From positions 62,001 through 126,000 of the forward strand of contig NZ_JAEQMY010000005.1 in the NCBI RefSeq assembly GCF_016743775.1: 64,000 nucleotides of DNA, read 5' to 3'. The notes under the pieces are model-generated. The model worked only from the letters and a program-made list of their open reading frames with translations, made no database searches and had not been told where the DNA came from. Source of the DNA: Microvirga aerilata. GTDB lineage: Bacteria; Pseudomonadota; Alphaproteobacteria; Rhizobiales; Beijerinckiaceae. The position numbers and the translations under genes are program-made. This document shows positions 17,996 through 25,881 of this stretch, one piece after another (within the stretch, counting starts at the first letter, position 1; each line of letters begins with the position of its first letter).

Positions 17996-19075
17996 ATGCC
18001 TGCTCCTCTTACAATCGCCGTTCTGCCCGGCGACCACATCGGCCCCGAAATCACCCACGCGGCCGTGCTTGCGCTCGAGGCCGCCAACGAGACCTATGGC
18101 CTGAACCTGCGGTTCAAGGAGCATATGGTGGGCCATGCAAGCCTGAAGGCCCACGGCACCACGCTCACGGACAGCGTGTACAAAGCTGCCATCGAAGCCG
18201 ACGGCATCCTCCTCGGACCGTGCGACAATGGCGGTTATCCCGCGCCTGGCGAGGGCGGCATCAACGTCCCGGGCCGGTTCCGCCACGATCTCGATCTCTA
18301 TGCCAACCTGCGCCCCTCGCGCTCGCACCCCAGCGTGCCCCACGCGCGGCCCGGCCTCGATGTGCTGATCGTGCGCGAGAATTCGGAGGGCTTCTATCCG
18401 GACCGCAACATGTTCGAAGGTTATGGCGAGGTGATGCCGGTGGAGGGCGTCGCGATCTCCATGCGCAAGATCACCGCGCATGCCTCGAACCGGATCGCGC
18501 GCAGCGCGTTCGAATGGGCGCGCAGGCGGCGCAAGCATGTGACCATCGTCACCAAGAAGCACATCTTCCGCATGACGGACGGCCTCTTCTACAATGAATG
18601 CGTGAAGGTGGCCGCAGAGTATCCGGACGTGCAATGGACCTCGTCCATTGTCGATGCCTTCAACGCCGATGTCTACATGACGCCGGATCGCTACGATGTT
18701 GTGGTGATGACGAACCTGTTCGGGGACATCATCTCCAATCTATGCTCCGCGCTCGCGGGCGGCCTCGGCCTTGGCGGCGGTGTCAATGCCGGCGTCAATC
18801 ACGCCATGGCGAACGCCTCTCACGGCTCCGCGCCGGATATCGCAGGCCAAGACAAGGCCAACCCGATCAGCATGGTCACGTCGGGAGCGATGCTCCTCGG
18901 CTGGCTCGGCCAGAAGCATGGGCGCGAGGATCTGCTCGAGGCCGAGAAGGCCATCGAGCGGGCTGTCGATCGCGTGCTCGAAAGCCCGGAGACCCGCACG
19001 GTCGATGTCGGCGGCAACGCATCCTGCAGCCGGTCCGCCGCCGCCATTGCGGACGCAATCCGCCAGAAGGTATAG
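17996..19075 (+). CDS. Isocitrate/isopropylmalate-family dehydrogenase (tartrate dehydrogenase-like)
   Basis: A 359-residue NAD-dependent beta-decarboxylating dehydrogenase of the IDH/IMDH family. Key features are VLPGDHIGPEI near the start, IVRENSEGFYPDR (the substrate-binding segment) and the metal-binding block in NLFGDIISNLCSALAGGLG. A nucleotide-binding HGSAPDIAGQDKANP stretch follows. The ENSEGFYPDR loop differs from leucine-pathway LeuB and suggests a hydroxy-dicarboxylate such as tartrate or D-malate. Although the frame is open farther upstream, the ATG at 17996 is supported by CTGGAGA just before it. It probably works with the PdxA2-like enzyme on the acid imported by TctABC. Confidence 0.85.
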   Translation: MPAPLTIAVLPGDHIGPEITHAAVLALEAANETYGLNLRFKEHMVGHASLKAHGTTLTDSVYKAAIEADGILLGPCDNGGYPAPGEGGINVPGRFRHDLDLYANLRPSRSHPSVPHARPGLDVLIVRENSEGFYPDRNMFEGYGEVMPVEGVAISMRKITAHASNRIARSAFEWARRRRKHVTIVTKKHIFRMTDGLFYNECVKVAAEYPDVQWTSSIVDAFNADVYMTPDRYDVVVMTNLFGDIISNLCSALAGGLGLGGGVNAGVNHAMANASHGSAPDIAGQDKANPISMVTSGAMLLGWLGQKHGREDLLEAEKAIERAVDRVLESPETRTVDVGGNASCSRSAAAIADAIRQKV

Positions 19076-19156
19076 GAATGCCCGTAACAGGGAAGGGGCC
19101 GATGCGCCCGGCCCCGCATTCCTTCCCCCAGGCAGCAGCCAAGGCTTAATCCCGGA

Positions 19157-19720
19157 TTGCCGATGACCCCGACCCGGGACCATGTTCCCCTCGCGTCCCT
19201 CTTTCTCGTGTTCTTTCGCGTGGGGCTGTTCAGCTTCGGCGGCGGGCTCTCGGGCTGGATCTATCGCGAGGTGGTGACCCTGCGGGGCTGGATGAACGAC
19301 GACGATTTCTTCTCGGGCCTGGCGCTCTCCCAGATCCTGCCGGGAGCAAACGTCACCAATCTGTCGGTCTATATTGGGCAGCGCCTGCGCGGCCCCGTGG
19401 GGGCGGTCTGCGCTCTCACCGGTCTCGTGATCGGCCCGTTCTTTGCGGTGATCGCGCTGGCGACAGCCTATGCCCAGATCGCCACGATGCCGTGGATCCA
19501 GGACGCCATGAGCGGGGCGGCGGCAGCGGCCATCGGGCTTCTGCTGATCGTCGCCCTCAAGGGCGCCTACGGCGCGAGCCGCAAGCTCGTGCCGTTCCTG
19601 ATCCTGATGACGACCTTCGTGGCCGTGGGCCTGCTGCAATGGCCGCTGGTGCCGGTCGTGCTGGGGCTTGCGCCCGTCTCCATCGCCTTTGCCTGGTGGA
19701 AGGCCTCGTCCGATGCGTGA
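19157..19720 (+). CDS. Chromate transporter, N-terminal-type subunit
   Basis: A 187-residue half-size CHR-family membrane protein. The signature FRVGLFSFGGGLSGWIYREV sits at the N-terminus and LSQILPGANVTNLSVYIG follows; about six hydrophobic segments are visible. Short-chain CHR proteins work as pairs and export chromate or take part in sulfate-related anion transport. It overlaps the second half by 8 bases. An imperfect stem (19075-19122, GGGGCC/GGCCCC inside GGAATGC/GCATTCC) separates it from the upstream dehydrogenase and may end that operon. Confidence 0.85.
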   Translation: MPMTPTRDHVPLASLFLVFFRVGLFSFGGGLSGWIYREVVTLRGWMNDDDFFSGLALSQILPGANVTNLSVYIGQRLRGPVGAVCALTGLVIGPFFAVIALATAYAQIATMPWIQDAMSGAAAAAIGLLLIVALKGAYGASRKLVPFLILMTTFVAVGLLQWPLVPVVLGLAPVSIAFAWWKASSDA

Positions 19721-20249
19721 GAACGTTCTTTGGTCCCTGATCGCCGTGTTCGTGCCGTTCTCGCTGGTCTCCATCGGCGGAGGTCCCAGCATCTTTGCGG
19801 GCATCCAGCATCAGTCCGTTGAAGTCCATCGCTGGGTGACCGCCCGTGAGTTCGTCGACCTCTTCGCCATTGCTCGCGCCGCACCCGGCCCGGGTTCCAT
19901 GCTCGTCACCCTGCTGGGCTGGAAGGTGGCGGGCTGGACCGGCGCCATCGTGGCGACGCTTGCGCTGTTTATCCCCTCATCGCTCCTCTGCTACGGCGTG
20001 ACCAAGATGTGGAACCATTATCGCGGCCGCCACTGGCACACCGCCTTGGAGGCCGGGCTTGCGCCCATTGGCGCAGGGCTGATCTTGGCCGGGGTTTTCG
20101 CGGTTTTCCGCATCGCCGGTGCGGGCATCCTGTCCTGGGCAGTGGCAGGCATCGCGGCTGCCGTCCTCGGCTGGCGTCCGACGCTCAATCCGCTGATCCT
20201 GCTCGCGGCCGGCGCTGTCGCTTTCGCGATCCTGCACGACGGGCTTTGA
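19713..20249 (+). CDS. Chromate transporter, C-terminal-type subunit
   Basis: A 178-residue partner of the preceding CHR protein, from the ATG at 19713, which overlaps its neighbour's stop codon. VPFSLVSIGGGPSIFAGIQHQ and the AIARAAPGPGSMLVTLLGWK block are the family hallmarks in this half. The separate genes resemble bacterial short-chain ChrA pairs rather than the fused roughly 400-residue form. A small inverted repeat (TTCTCG/CGAGAA, 20260-20277) follows. Confidence 0.85.
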   Translation: MRENVLWSLIAVFVPFSLVSIGGGPSIFAGIQHQSVEVHRWVTAREFVDLFAIARAAPGPGSMLVTLLGWKVAGWTGAIVATLALFIPSSLLCYGVTKMWNHYRGRHWHTALEAGLAPIGAGLILAGVFAVFRIAGAGILSWAVAGIAAAVLGWRPTLNPLILLAAGAVAFAILHDGL

Positions 20250-20419
20250 TCGCTTAGGATTCTCGCGCAAACGAGAAGCGTAACTCTTTGAAGGCTCCTT
20301 TTCGGAAGGCTTTCATGAAGCAATATCAAGCCCTCCTCCATCCTCTGGAGCAATGCTGCTGAACTGGCATATATTGGCCGAATGCCGGCAGCCCGGCTCG
20401 CACTGCATTGGAGCAATGA

Positions 20420-21109
20420 ATGACCCATCGTTTCAACGGCATATCATCCATGGCAACGAGGCAAATTCTGGCCGATCTTGCTGCGGTGTATGAACAAAGG
20501 GCAGGGGTGCAGTTTGCAGTAAGGTCCATGGGTGGCGTGGAGGCAGCCCGGCTGCTCCGGGCCGGTGAGCCCGCCGACATCGTCGTCCTGGCCGGAAACG
20601 TCATGGAGCAACTGGAGTCCGAGGGGCATATCGCCTCCGGGACCCGAATGGGATTTGCACGATCATCCATTGCGATGGCGGTTCGCTCGGGCATGCAGCG
20701 GCCTGATGTCAGTGACGAAGAAGCCGTCAAGCAGGCGATCTTGCAGGCGGACAAGATCTGCTATTCCACCGGGCCAAGCGGCGACCATCTCATGCGGTTG
20801 CTGGAGCGATGGGGCATGTCCCAGTCAGCCGCGCAGCGCGCTCTTCAGGCTCCTCCAGGTGTACCGGTGGGCACGATGCTGGCGCGAGGTGAGGCGGATC
20901 TCGGCTTCCAACAGTTGAGCGAACTGCTGCATGTTCCCGGCATCGAGATCGTAGGCTCCTTGCCGCCTGAGATCCAAGCCGTAACCATCTTCACGGCTGG
21001 CGTATCCACCATGTCCTCCCACCCCGAGGAAGCGCACGCACTGGTCGCCTACTTGACCTCACCGGAAGCGGATGCGGTGAAACGCCAGTATGGTATGGAG
21101 CCCGCATAA
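20420..21109 (+). CDS. ModA-like substrate-binding domain protein without signal peptide
   Basis: A 229-residue protein of the bacterial solute-binding type related to molybdate ModA. It contains VRSMGGVEAARLLRAGEPADIVVLA and a CYSTGPSGDHLMRLLE ligand-loop region. The N-terminus (MTHRFNGISSMATR) is not a signal peptide, and no upstream in-frame start supplies one, so the protein is probably cytosolic. A sensor or regulatory role for a small anion or metabolite is possible. No ABC permease or ATPase accompanies it. The 170-base gap before it holds nothing I can name. Confidence 0.75.
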   Translation: MTHRFNGISSMATRQILADLAAVYEQRAGVQFAVRSMGGVEAARLLRAGEPADIVVLAGNVMEQLESEGHIASGTRMGFARSSIAMAVRSGMQRPDVSDEEAVKQAILQADKICYSTGPSGDHLMRLLERWGMSQSAAQRALQAPPGVPVGTMLARGEADLGFQQLSELLHVPGIEIVGSLPPEIQAVTIFTAGVSTMSSHPEEAHALVAYLTSPEADAVKRQYGMEPA

Positions 21110-21179
21110 GCGGCGGCCCTCACAGCGGGACCTCTCGCCGTGAAGGCGCCGGCCCGCTTGCCTGTACGCGACGGACAGG

Positions 21180-21593
21180 TCAGGCGGCCTTTGAGCTGGG
21201 AAACTGGACGACCTGGGCCGCTACAGGACTCTTCAAAGCCTGCAGGACCTCGAGAACCCGCATGGCGGCCGCCGGTTGAATGAAAACTGCATGTGCGGAC
21301 GGCATATCGGCCGGACTGGCAGGGGAGATCAGCAGCGCTGGCCGGTCGGGGTGATGCTGATGGTATTCGTCCTCCAGGATCCATCCGCAGACGAGCCCTG
21401 GCAGGCTCACCTTGCTTACGAGCCAGTCGATCTCGTCTCCCTGCTGGCTCAAGAGCAGCAAGCCCCGCTCCCCGGTTGGTGCGACGATCACATCGAAGCC
21501 GCCTGTCTGAAGCAGCTGAGCGAGGAGCTCGCGGGTGACCGCGTCATCTTCGACGATAAGGACCGTGGCCTTTGATCGGGAATCCGTAAGCAT
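21180..21593 (-). CDS. Atypical response-regulator receiver (pseudo-receiver)
   Basis: A 137-residue stand-alone receiver fold. The acidic pair is kept (VLIVEDD, Glu15-Asp16). The phosphoacceptor Asp is replaced by Lys61 in WLVSKVSLPG, where DxxLPG is expected. The conserved Lys of strand 5 is Gln in VFIQP. It therefore should not be phosphorylated in the normal way and may act as a constitutive or ligand-independent interaction module. No output domain is present. A TTAA-N7-TTAA box lies 43 bases upstream. Its neighbours are small stress-type genes. Confidence 0.8.
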   Translation of the reverse strand: MLTDSRSKATVLIVEDDAVTRELLAQLLQTGGFDVIVAPTGERGLLLLSQQGDEIDWLVSKVSLPGLVCGWILEDEYHQHHPDRPALLISPASPADMPSAHAVFIQPAAAMRVLEVLQALKSPVAAQVVQFPSSKAA

Positions 21594-21635
21594 CTTGGTT
21601 TCCCCAAATGATGCTCGATTTTCCGCCCGATCCGA

Positions 21636-21650
21636 TTAATGCCGGCTTAA
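21636..21650 (-). promoter_or_regulatory. CtrA-type box upstream of the pseudo-receiver gene
   Basis: TTAATGCCGGCTTAA matches TTAA-N7-TTAA exactly and ends 43 bases upstream of the start at 21593. It is embedded in a longer near-palindrome, GATTAA...TTAATC. A chance match in an intergenic region is possible. Confidence 0.45.
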
Positions 21651-21884
21651 TCGAACATGCCACTTTGAGGGATCATCCCAAATAGAGTTGGCGCCCGACG
21701 CAAAGGGAAGGCCTAGCCTTGCGATGCCGCCGCACCTCCTCGATCGATTCTTTGGCAACTGTCCATCGCAGGAGCGGGACGCGGCTGCTCCTGAAACATT
21801 CTTATAAACTCCGTGATGGAATAGGCGGGCAATCGCCTGCGTTTGCTGACCATGCGTCCTCAACAAGGAATCAAGGTCAAGCCT

Positions 21885-22040
21885 ATGAACAACATCCAAA
21901 CTCTGGAAGCCGCACAGGGCAGCGCTTCGTCTCCCGTCCAAGCAACCAGCCCCGGCCCATCTCTCCAGCGCGCGTCGATCATGTTTGTCGCCTCCGTGAG
22001 TTCATTCATCGGGGCAAGCCTTCTGCTCGCCAGCCTCTGA
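21885..22040 (+). CDS. Small single-helix membrane protein (51 residues), tentative
   Basis: From the ATG at 21885 (AAGGTC 7 bases upstream) the frame encodes a polar Ser/Pro/Gln-rich N-terminal half. A C-terminal hydrophobic helix follows (IMFVASVSSFIGASLLLASL), so it would be a small tail-anchored inner-membrane protein. A stable hairpin follows 49 bases after the stop. There is no recognisable family; coding status is uncertain. Confidence 0.4.
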   Translation: MNNIQTLEAAQGSASSPVQATSPGPSLQRASIMFVASVSSFIGASLLLASL

Positions 22041-22089
22041 CGGGCCTTGAACTGCAGAGCAGGATCTCTCCAGTCTCAGCCGCTTCCAC

Positions 22090-22117
22090 CGAGCTTCCGC
22101 GAAGATGCGGAAGCTCG
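22090..22117 (+). terminator. Strong hairpin after the small membrane-protein ORF
   Basis: CGAGCTTCCGC (22090-22100) pairs perfectly with GCGGAAGCTCG (22107-22117). The overlapping AGATGCG/CGCATCT pair can form a second, mutually exclusive stem. Only a T-poor tail follows (CATCTTGTT), so it is a terminator-like or regulatory RNA hairpin of uncertain use. Confidence 0.45.
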
Positions 22118-22151
22118 CATCTTGTTCGAGGCGGAGAATGAAGGACTGCAG

Positions 22152-22176
22152 GGAACCTCGGACGTGTGCGCTGGTT
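22152..22176 (+). promoter_or_regulatory. Sigma-EcfG-type (general stress response) promoter
   Basis: GGAAC (22152-22156), 16-base spacer, GGTT (22173-22176). This matches the alphaproteobacterial general-stress consensus GGAAC-N16/17-CGTT with one change in the -10 element. Transcription would start near 22183, about 30 bases before the small Cys/His protein gene. Confidence 0.55.
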
Positions 22177-22213
22177 GGCCTGGCACGCTCCTTTGCAAGG
22201 TGAGGCCAAGCCG

Positions 22214-22378
22214 ATGATCTGCCAATTCTGCCAGCAGGACGTAAGCGAGCCCTGTCATGACACCCAAGACATGCGCCGGCGCGCCATGAGCCATGTCGAT
22301 CGCTGCGAGAAAGCCCTCAAGGACGATCTGAGCGATGGGATCAACCCAAGCGACGGTCAGAGCGCCGGGAGCATCTGA
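22214..22378 (+). CDS. Small Cys/His-rich (zinc-finger-like) protein, 54 residues
   Basis: From the ATG at 22214 the product begins MICQFCQQDV and continues with CHDTQD, SHVDRCEKAL. That gives CxxC, a Cys-His pair, His and Cys ligands spaced as in a small zinc-binding module. The rest is hydrophilic. GTGAGG lies upstream, and an EcfG-type promoter precedes it at the right distance, which supports a real stress-induced gene. I do not recognise the family. Confidence 0.55.
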   Translation: MICQFCQQDVSEPCHDTQDMRRRAMSHVDRCEKALKDDLSDGINPSDGQSAGSI

Positions 22379-22430
22379 GGCTCAAGCTGCAAGGTTCGGA
22401 CAGGGCCTGGGCTGCCGATGGGCGGCTCAC

Positions 22431-22637
22431 CTACTCCCTGCCTTGCTCGCGGCGGGCCAGCGTTTCCACGAGCTCCGCCAAACGAGCCGGGAGGGACTCC
22501 TCGACCGGAGCATAGGTCTCCTGCAGGAGTTCTCCGAGCCTTTGAAGCTCGGGGGAGTCCAGTAATCGATTGGACGCGCTGTCGGCCGGGAGGGAAAACG
22601 TGGCTGCCGGGGCGTCAGTCGGGGGAAGACCTAACAT
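22431..22637 (-). CDS. NepR-like small anti-sigma factor candidate
   Basis: A 68-residue protein whose second half (LQRLGELLQETY, a short loop, EESLPARLAELVETL) follows the two-helix pattern of NepR. NepR is the anti-sigma factor that holds sigma-EcfG until PhyR binds it. The typical NepR signature is a helix ending near Tyr, an E-P-[IV]-P-x-[RK] turn, then an L-rich helix; here the turn reads E-S-L-P-A-R. The first 28 residues are disordered-looking, as in NepR. The phyR and ecfG genes that normally neighbour nepR are not here, so this would be a paralogue. Three EcfG-type promoters nearby support the assignment indirectly. Confidence 0.5.
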   Translation of the reverse strand: MLGLPPTDAPAATFSLPADSASNRLLDSPELQRLGELLQETYAPVEESLPARLAELVETLARREQGRE

Positions 22638-22870
22638 TCAAGAGCTCTCGCTGTTGGCGCGGGTATGCCGCTGAATGCCCCTTCATTCTTGCCCCGTTCA
22701 GGGTCGCTGCTGTGCAAAGCAGCGGGATTTTGTGGCGAATGTGCGGTCAGGGTGGCAGGTCTCCTCTCTTTGCAACCTGATTGGGATCAAGATCCTAGAG
22801 ACATCGGGTGGATCGGCCGTTGCCGCAACATCTCCATTCAGCCATGCACGAGAGAACACCCACCCAAACA

Positions 22871-22896
22871 GGAACCTCTTGGAACAGGCCTACGTT
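22871..22896 (+). promoter_or_regulatory. Sigma-EcfG-type (general stress response) promoter
   Basis: GGAAC (22871-22875), 17-base spacer, CGTT (22893-22896): an exact match to the GGAAC-N16/17-CGTT consensus. Transcription would begin about 20 bases before the ATG at 22923. Confidence 0.75.
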
Positions 22897-22922
22897 GGCC
22901 AGGAGCATCAGAGGTTCAGCCC

Positions 22923-23531
22923 ATGAAGAAGATTGCACTCGCCGCCGCCGTCATGCTCTCGCTCGGCGTTGCCGCTGGCTCGGCCGAGGCTCAGAGCCGC
23001 CCCGGCGGTTGTCTCAAGTACGGTCTGGGCGGGGCTGTCGCCGGTCATTTCGCCGGCGGTCACCGGATAAAAGGCGCTCTCGCGGGCTGCGCCCTCGGCA
23101 TTTATCAGCGCAGACAATACGAGCGCCAGGTTCGGGAGCAGAATGAAATCCGCAACAGGATTCCCGAGCGCCGGCGCGTGCCCAACCCGCAACCTAATGA
23201 CACCTATGAGAATCGCGACAGGAGCGCCAACCGGGCTCCCCTGCCTCAGAGGCCCATGCCGCGTCAGGAGGGAACCAGCCCTTACGAGGACCTTGGCCTT
23301 GGTCGCGGTGGTCCCACCACCCGTGAGCAGGCCACGAGAGGCCAGGATCGCATCGGCAGTCAGACCGCCGGGCAGGGCGGTCATACATCCGGCGGGGCCT
23401 TCGCACGGGGGCAACAGGAGAGCCGTGACCGTGTCCAGAACCGGGAGTGGGTTCCCAATGCGGGACAGCTCAGGCGCGCGGATCCTGAGGCGACCGGCAG
23501 CTTCCCTCGTTCGAACGGGCAGATGTACTAG
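22923..23531 (+). CDS. Secreted Arg/Gln/Gly-rich protein with glycine-zipper-like N-terminus
   Basis: A 202-residue protein from the ATG at 22923. The signal peptide runs to SAEAQS (about residue 24). A short hydrophobic Gly-rich stretch follows (YGLGGAVAGHFAGGHRIKGALAG), resembling glycine-zipper segments of envelope proteins. The last 150 residues are hydrophilic, rich in Arg, Gln, Asn and Pro, and probably disordered. The frame is open upstream, but the exact EcfG-type promoter directly before 22923 and the complete signal peptide fix the start. It is likely an envelope protein induced in the general stress response; its biochemical role is unknown. Confidence 0.7.
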   Translation: MKKIALAAAVMLSLGVAAGSAEAQSRPGGCLKYGLGGAVAGHFAGGHRIKGALAGCALGIYQRRQYERQVREQNEIRNRIPERRRVPNPQPNDTYENRDRSANRAPLPQRPMPRQEGTSPYEDLGLGRGGPTTREQATRGQDRIGSQTAGQGGHTSGGAFARGQQESRDRVQNREWVPNAGQLRRADPEATGSFPRSNGQMY

Positions 23532-23586
23532 CTCGGCTTGAGGTCGTTCGATCCCGTGAGCCATTGCGCCGGCCAGCGGCGCCAAG

Positions 23587-23606
23587 GAGGCCCCTGCTGG
23601 GGCCTC
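23587..23606. terminator. Bidirectional hairpin between convergent genes
   Basis: GAGGCCCC (23587-23594) pairs with GGGGCCTC (23599-23606) around a TGCT loop. It sits between the convergent ends of the stress-type genes at 22923 and 23630. T-runs are weak on both sides. Confidence 0.55.
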
Positions 23607-23629
23607 GCTCCCGAGCGCGGCAAACGGTC

Positions 23630-23797
23630 TCAGCGTGGCTGGCGGGCGATGATCCAGACCGCATGCACGATTCCCGGAATGTAACCCAGGATCGTCAAAA
23701 GGATGTTGAGCCAGAACTGCCCGCCCAACCCGACCGTGAAGAACACGCCGACAGGGGGCAGCAGGATGGCAAGCAGGACGCGCAGAAGATTTCCCAT
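23630..23797 (-). CDS. YqaE/Pmp3-family membrane protein
   Basis: A 55-residue protein that is almost entirely two hydrophobic helices. The family hallmarks are present: LLAILLPPVGVFFTVG in helix 1, then FWLNILLTILGYIPGIVHAVWII in helix 2. Pmp3/YqaE proteins are induced by salt, heat and membrane stress in many organisms and affect membrane potential. An EcfG-type promoter lies 33 bases upstream. It is separated from the SDR gene by 68 bases that hold this promoter, so it is probably transcribed on its own. Confidence 0.9.
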   Translation of the reverse strand: MGNLLRVLLAILLPPVGVFFTVGLGGQFWLNILLTILGYIPGIVHAVWIIARQPR

Positions 23798-23829
23798 GGC
23801 ACCGCAGTCAGAGTTGAAACTGCCAAGGG

Positions 23830-23854
23830 AACGGCATTGCGACCATCCTGTTCC
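23830..23854 (-). promoter_or_regulatory. Sigma-EcfG-type (general stress response) promoter for the YqaE gene
   Basis: On the minus strand: GGAAC (23854-23850), 16-base spacer, CGTT (23833-23830), an exact consensus match. Transcription would begin near 23823, about 25 bases before the ATG at 23797. Confidence 0.75.
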
Positions 23855-23865
23855 GGGCTCAGCCT

Positions 23866-24630
23866 TCAGGCAATCGTGACGCCGCCATCCACCACAATGG
23901 TCTGGCCGGTCATGAAGCGTGCCGCCGGGGAGGCCAGGAAGGCGGCCACGGGGCCGATCTCGTCGGGGGTTCCGATCCGGCGCAGGGGTGTCTGGCTGTT
24001 GCGCTGCTCCAGGGCCTCAGGGTTCTCCCAGAGGGCGCGGGCGAAATCCGTCCGGATCAGGCCCGGCGCGATGCAGTTGACCCGTACGTTCCTCGGGCCC
24101 CATTCCACCGCAAGGTTGCGGGCAAGCGCAAAGTCGGCGGCTTTCGAGATGCCGTAGCCGCCGATCACGCCCGTGCCTCTCAGCCCCGCGATCGACGAGA
24201 TGATCACGACCGCGCCGTCGCCGCGCTCCGCCATGCCCGGGATGACGAGATTGCAGAGCCAGAGATTGCTCTTCACGTTGGATCCCATGATCTTGTCGAA
24301 GGCTTCGTCAGTTAACGAGCTCATGGGGCCGTAGACGGGATTGACGGCAGCGTTGCAGACCAGGATGTCCACGGGTCCGAAACGCTCCTGCGTGCCGGCC
24401 ACCAGCGCCTCCACCTCGTCCTTGCGGGAGATGTTGCAGGGGATGGCGACCGCTTCACCGCCCCGTTGCCGAATGCCTTCCACCACCGGCTCGCAGGCCT
24501 CGATCTTGCGGCTCGATACAACCACCTTGGCCCCCAGGCCCGCCATGGTTTCCGCGATGGAGCGACCGATGCCGCGGCTCGATCCGGTGACGATGGCAAC
24601 CTTGCCGGTGAGGTCGAACGGAGTTGTCAT
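23866..24630 (-). CDS. Short-chain dehydrogenase/reductase (SDR)
   Basis: A 254-residue classical SDR. The NAD(P)-binding motif TGSSRGIG is at residues about 15-22, NAAVNP near 90, and the active-site YGISK near 155. VDGG at the C-terminus is typical of FabG-like and hydroxyacyl-CoA or alcohol dehydrogenases. Its start overlaps the stop of the ACAD11-like gene by four bases. A role on a hydroxyacyl-CoA or keto-acyl intermediate of the same pathway is therefore likely. It is the last gene of the minus-strand acyl-CoA operon. Confidence 0.85.
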   Translation of the reverse strand: MTTPFDLTGKVAIVTGSSRGIGRSIAETMAGLGAKVVVSSRKIEACEPVVEGIRQRGGEAVAIPCNISRKDEVEALVAGTQERFGPVDILVCNAAVNPVYGPMSSLTDEAFDKIMGSNVKSNLWLCNLVIPGMAERGDGAVVIISSIAGLRGTGVIGGYGISKAADFALARNLAVEWGPRNVRVNCIAPGLIRTDFARALWENPEALEQRNSQTPLRRIGTPDEIGPVAAFLASPAARFMTGQTIVVDGGVTIA

Positions 24631-25868
24631 GCGGCAGGCCCTGTATTGTGCAGCCGGTCGGCGGCTTTGTATTTGGCCAATTCGATCTTGGCGACCGTCT
24701 CGCGATGCACTTCGTCCGGACCGTCCGCGAGCCTGAGCACACGGGCGCGGGCATAGGCGTAAGCCAAGTGGAAATCCTGGGACACGCCGCCTCCGCCGCA
24801 AACCTGGATGGCGCGGTCCACCACCTTCTGGGCCACGTTCGGGGCTACCACCTTGATCATGGCGATCTCGGCGCGGGCCGCCTTGTTGCCGACCTCGTCC
24901 ATCATGCGCGCGGCCTGAAGCGTCAGCAGGCGAGCCTGATCGATCTCCATGCGCGATTCGGCGATCCAGTGGCGCGTCACGCCGTGGTCGGCCACCGGCC
25001 TGCCGAAGGTGCTGCGGGACAGGGCGCGCTTGCACAAGGTCTCGAGCGCCCGCTCGGCCAAGCCGATGGAGCGCATGCAGTGATGGATGCGCCCCGGCCC
25101 GAGGCGCCCTTGCGCGATCTCGAAGCCGCGGCCCTCGCCAAGCAGCATGTTGGAGGCCGGCACGCGCACGTTTTCGAACGCGACTTCCGCATGGCCATGA
25201 GGCGCATCGTCATAGCCGAAGACCGTGAGCGGGCGGATCACCTGTACGCCCGGCGTGTCCATCGGCACCAGGATCATCGATTGCTGCTGATGCTTCGGCG
25301 CGTCGGGATCGGTCTTGCCCATGACGATGGCGATCCTGCAGCGCGGGTCCATGGCGCCGGAGGTCCACCACTTGCGGCCGTTGATGACGTAATCGTCGCC
25401 GTCGCGGCGGATCTCGGTGCGGATGTTGGTGGCGTCGGACGAAGCGACGTCCGGCTCCGTCATGGCAAAGCAGGAGCGGATCTCGCCCTCCATCAGGGGC
25501 TTCAGCCAGCGCTGCTTGTGCTCGTCCGTGCCATACAGGATGAGGGTTTCCATATTGCCGGTATCGGGCGCCGAGCAGTTGAAGGGTTCCGCGCCGATGG
25601 GCGAGCGGCCCATGATCTCGCAGATCATGGCGTATTCCAGATTCGATAACGAATCCGGATAATGGCGCTTCGGCAGAAACAGATTCCACAACCCTTGAGC
25701 CTTGGCGCGCGCTTTCAGATCCTCCATCACGGACGGCACGCCCCAGCGGCTAGGCATGGCATTGAGCTGCTGCTCGAAGATCTCCTCCGCCGGATAAACG
25801 TGAGCTTCCATGAACTCCGCCACGCGGCTGCGGAGTTCTTCGGCGCGTTGGCTGATGGGAAACAGCAT
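24627..25868 (-). CDS. ACAD10/ACAD11-type acyl-CoA dehydrogenase
   Basis: A 413-residue acyl-CoA dehydrogenase whose motifs match the C-terminal half of mammalian ACAD10 and ACAD11. These include EGLWNLFLP-like [40 protein letters not shown] (about 133-148), [19 protein letters not shown] (about 247-265) and LADGPDEVH near the C-terminus. In mammals and in the Pseudomonas levulinate pathway (LvaC), such enzymes act on 4-phosphoacyl-CoA made by an aminoglycoside-phosphotransferase-like kinase. They eliminate phosphate to give an unsaturated CoA ester. The matching kinase is encoded at 45438. FAD use follows from the fold. It lies between the SDR and pimD-like genes. Confidence 0.85.
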   Translation of the reverse strand: MLFPISQRAEELRSRVAEFMEAHVYPAEEIFEQQLNAMPSRWGVPSVMEDLKARAKAQGLWNLFLPKRHYPDSLSNLEYAMICEIMGRSPIGAEPFNCSAPDTGNMETLILYGTDEHKQRWLKPLMEGEIRSCFAMTEPDVASSDATNIRTEIRRDGDDYVINGRKWWTSGAMDPRCRIAIVMGKTDPDAPKHQQQSMILVPMDTPGVQVIRPLTVFGYDDAPHGHAEVAFENVRVPASNMLLGEGRGFEIAQGRLGPGRIHHCMRSIGLAERALETLCKRALSRSTFGRPVADHGVTRHWIAESRMEIDQARLLTLQAARMMDEVGNKAARAEIAMIKVVAPNVAQKVVDRAIQVCGGGGVSQDFHLAYAYARARVLRLADGPDEVHRETVAKIELAKYKAADRLHNTGPAA

Positions 25869-25881
25869 CGGGGTGCCCTCT

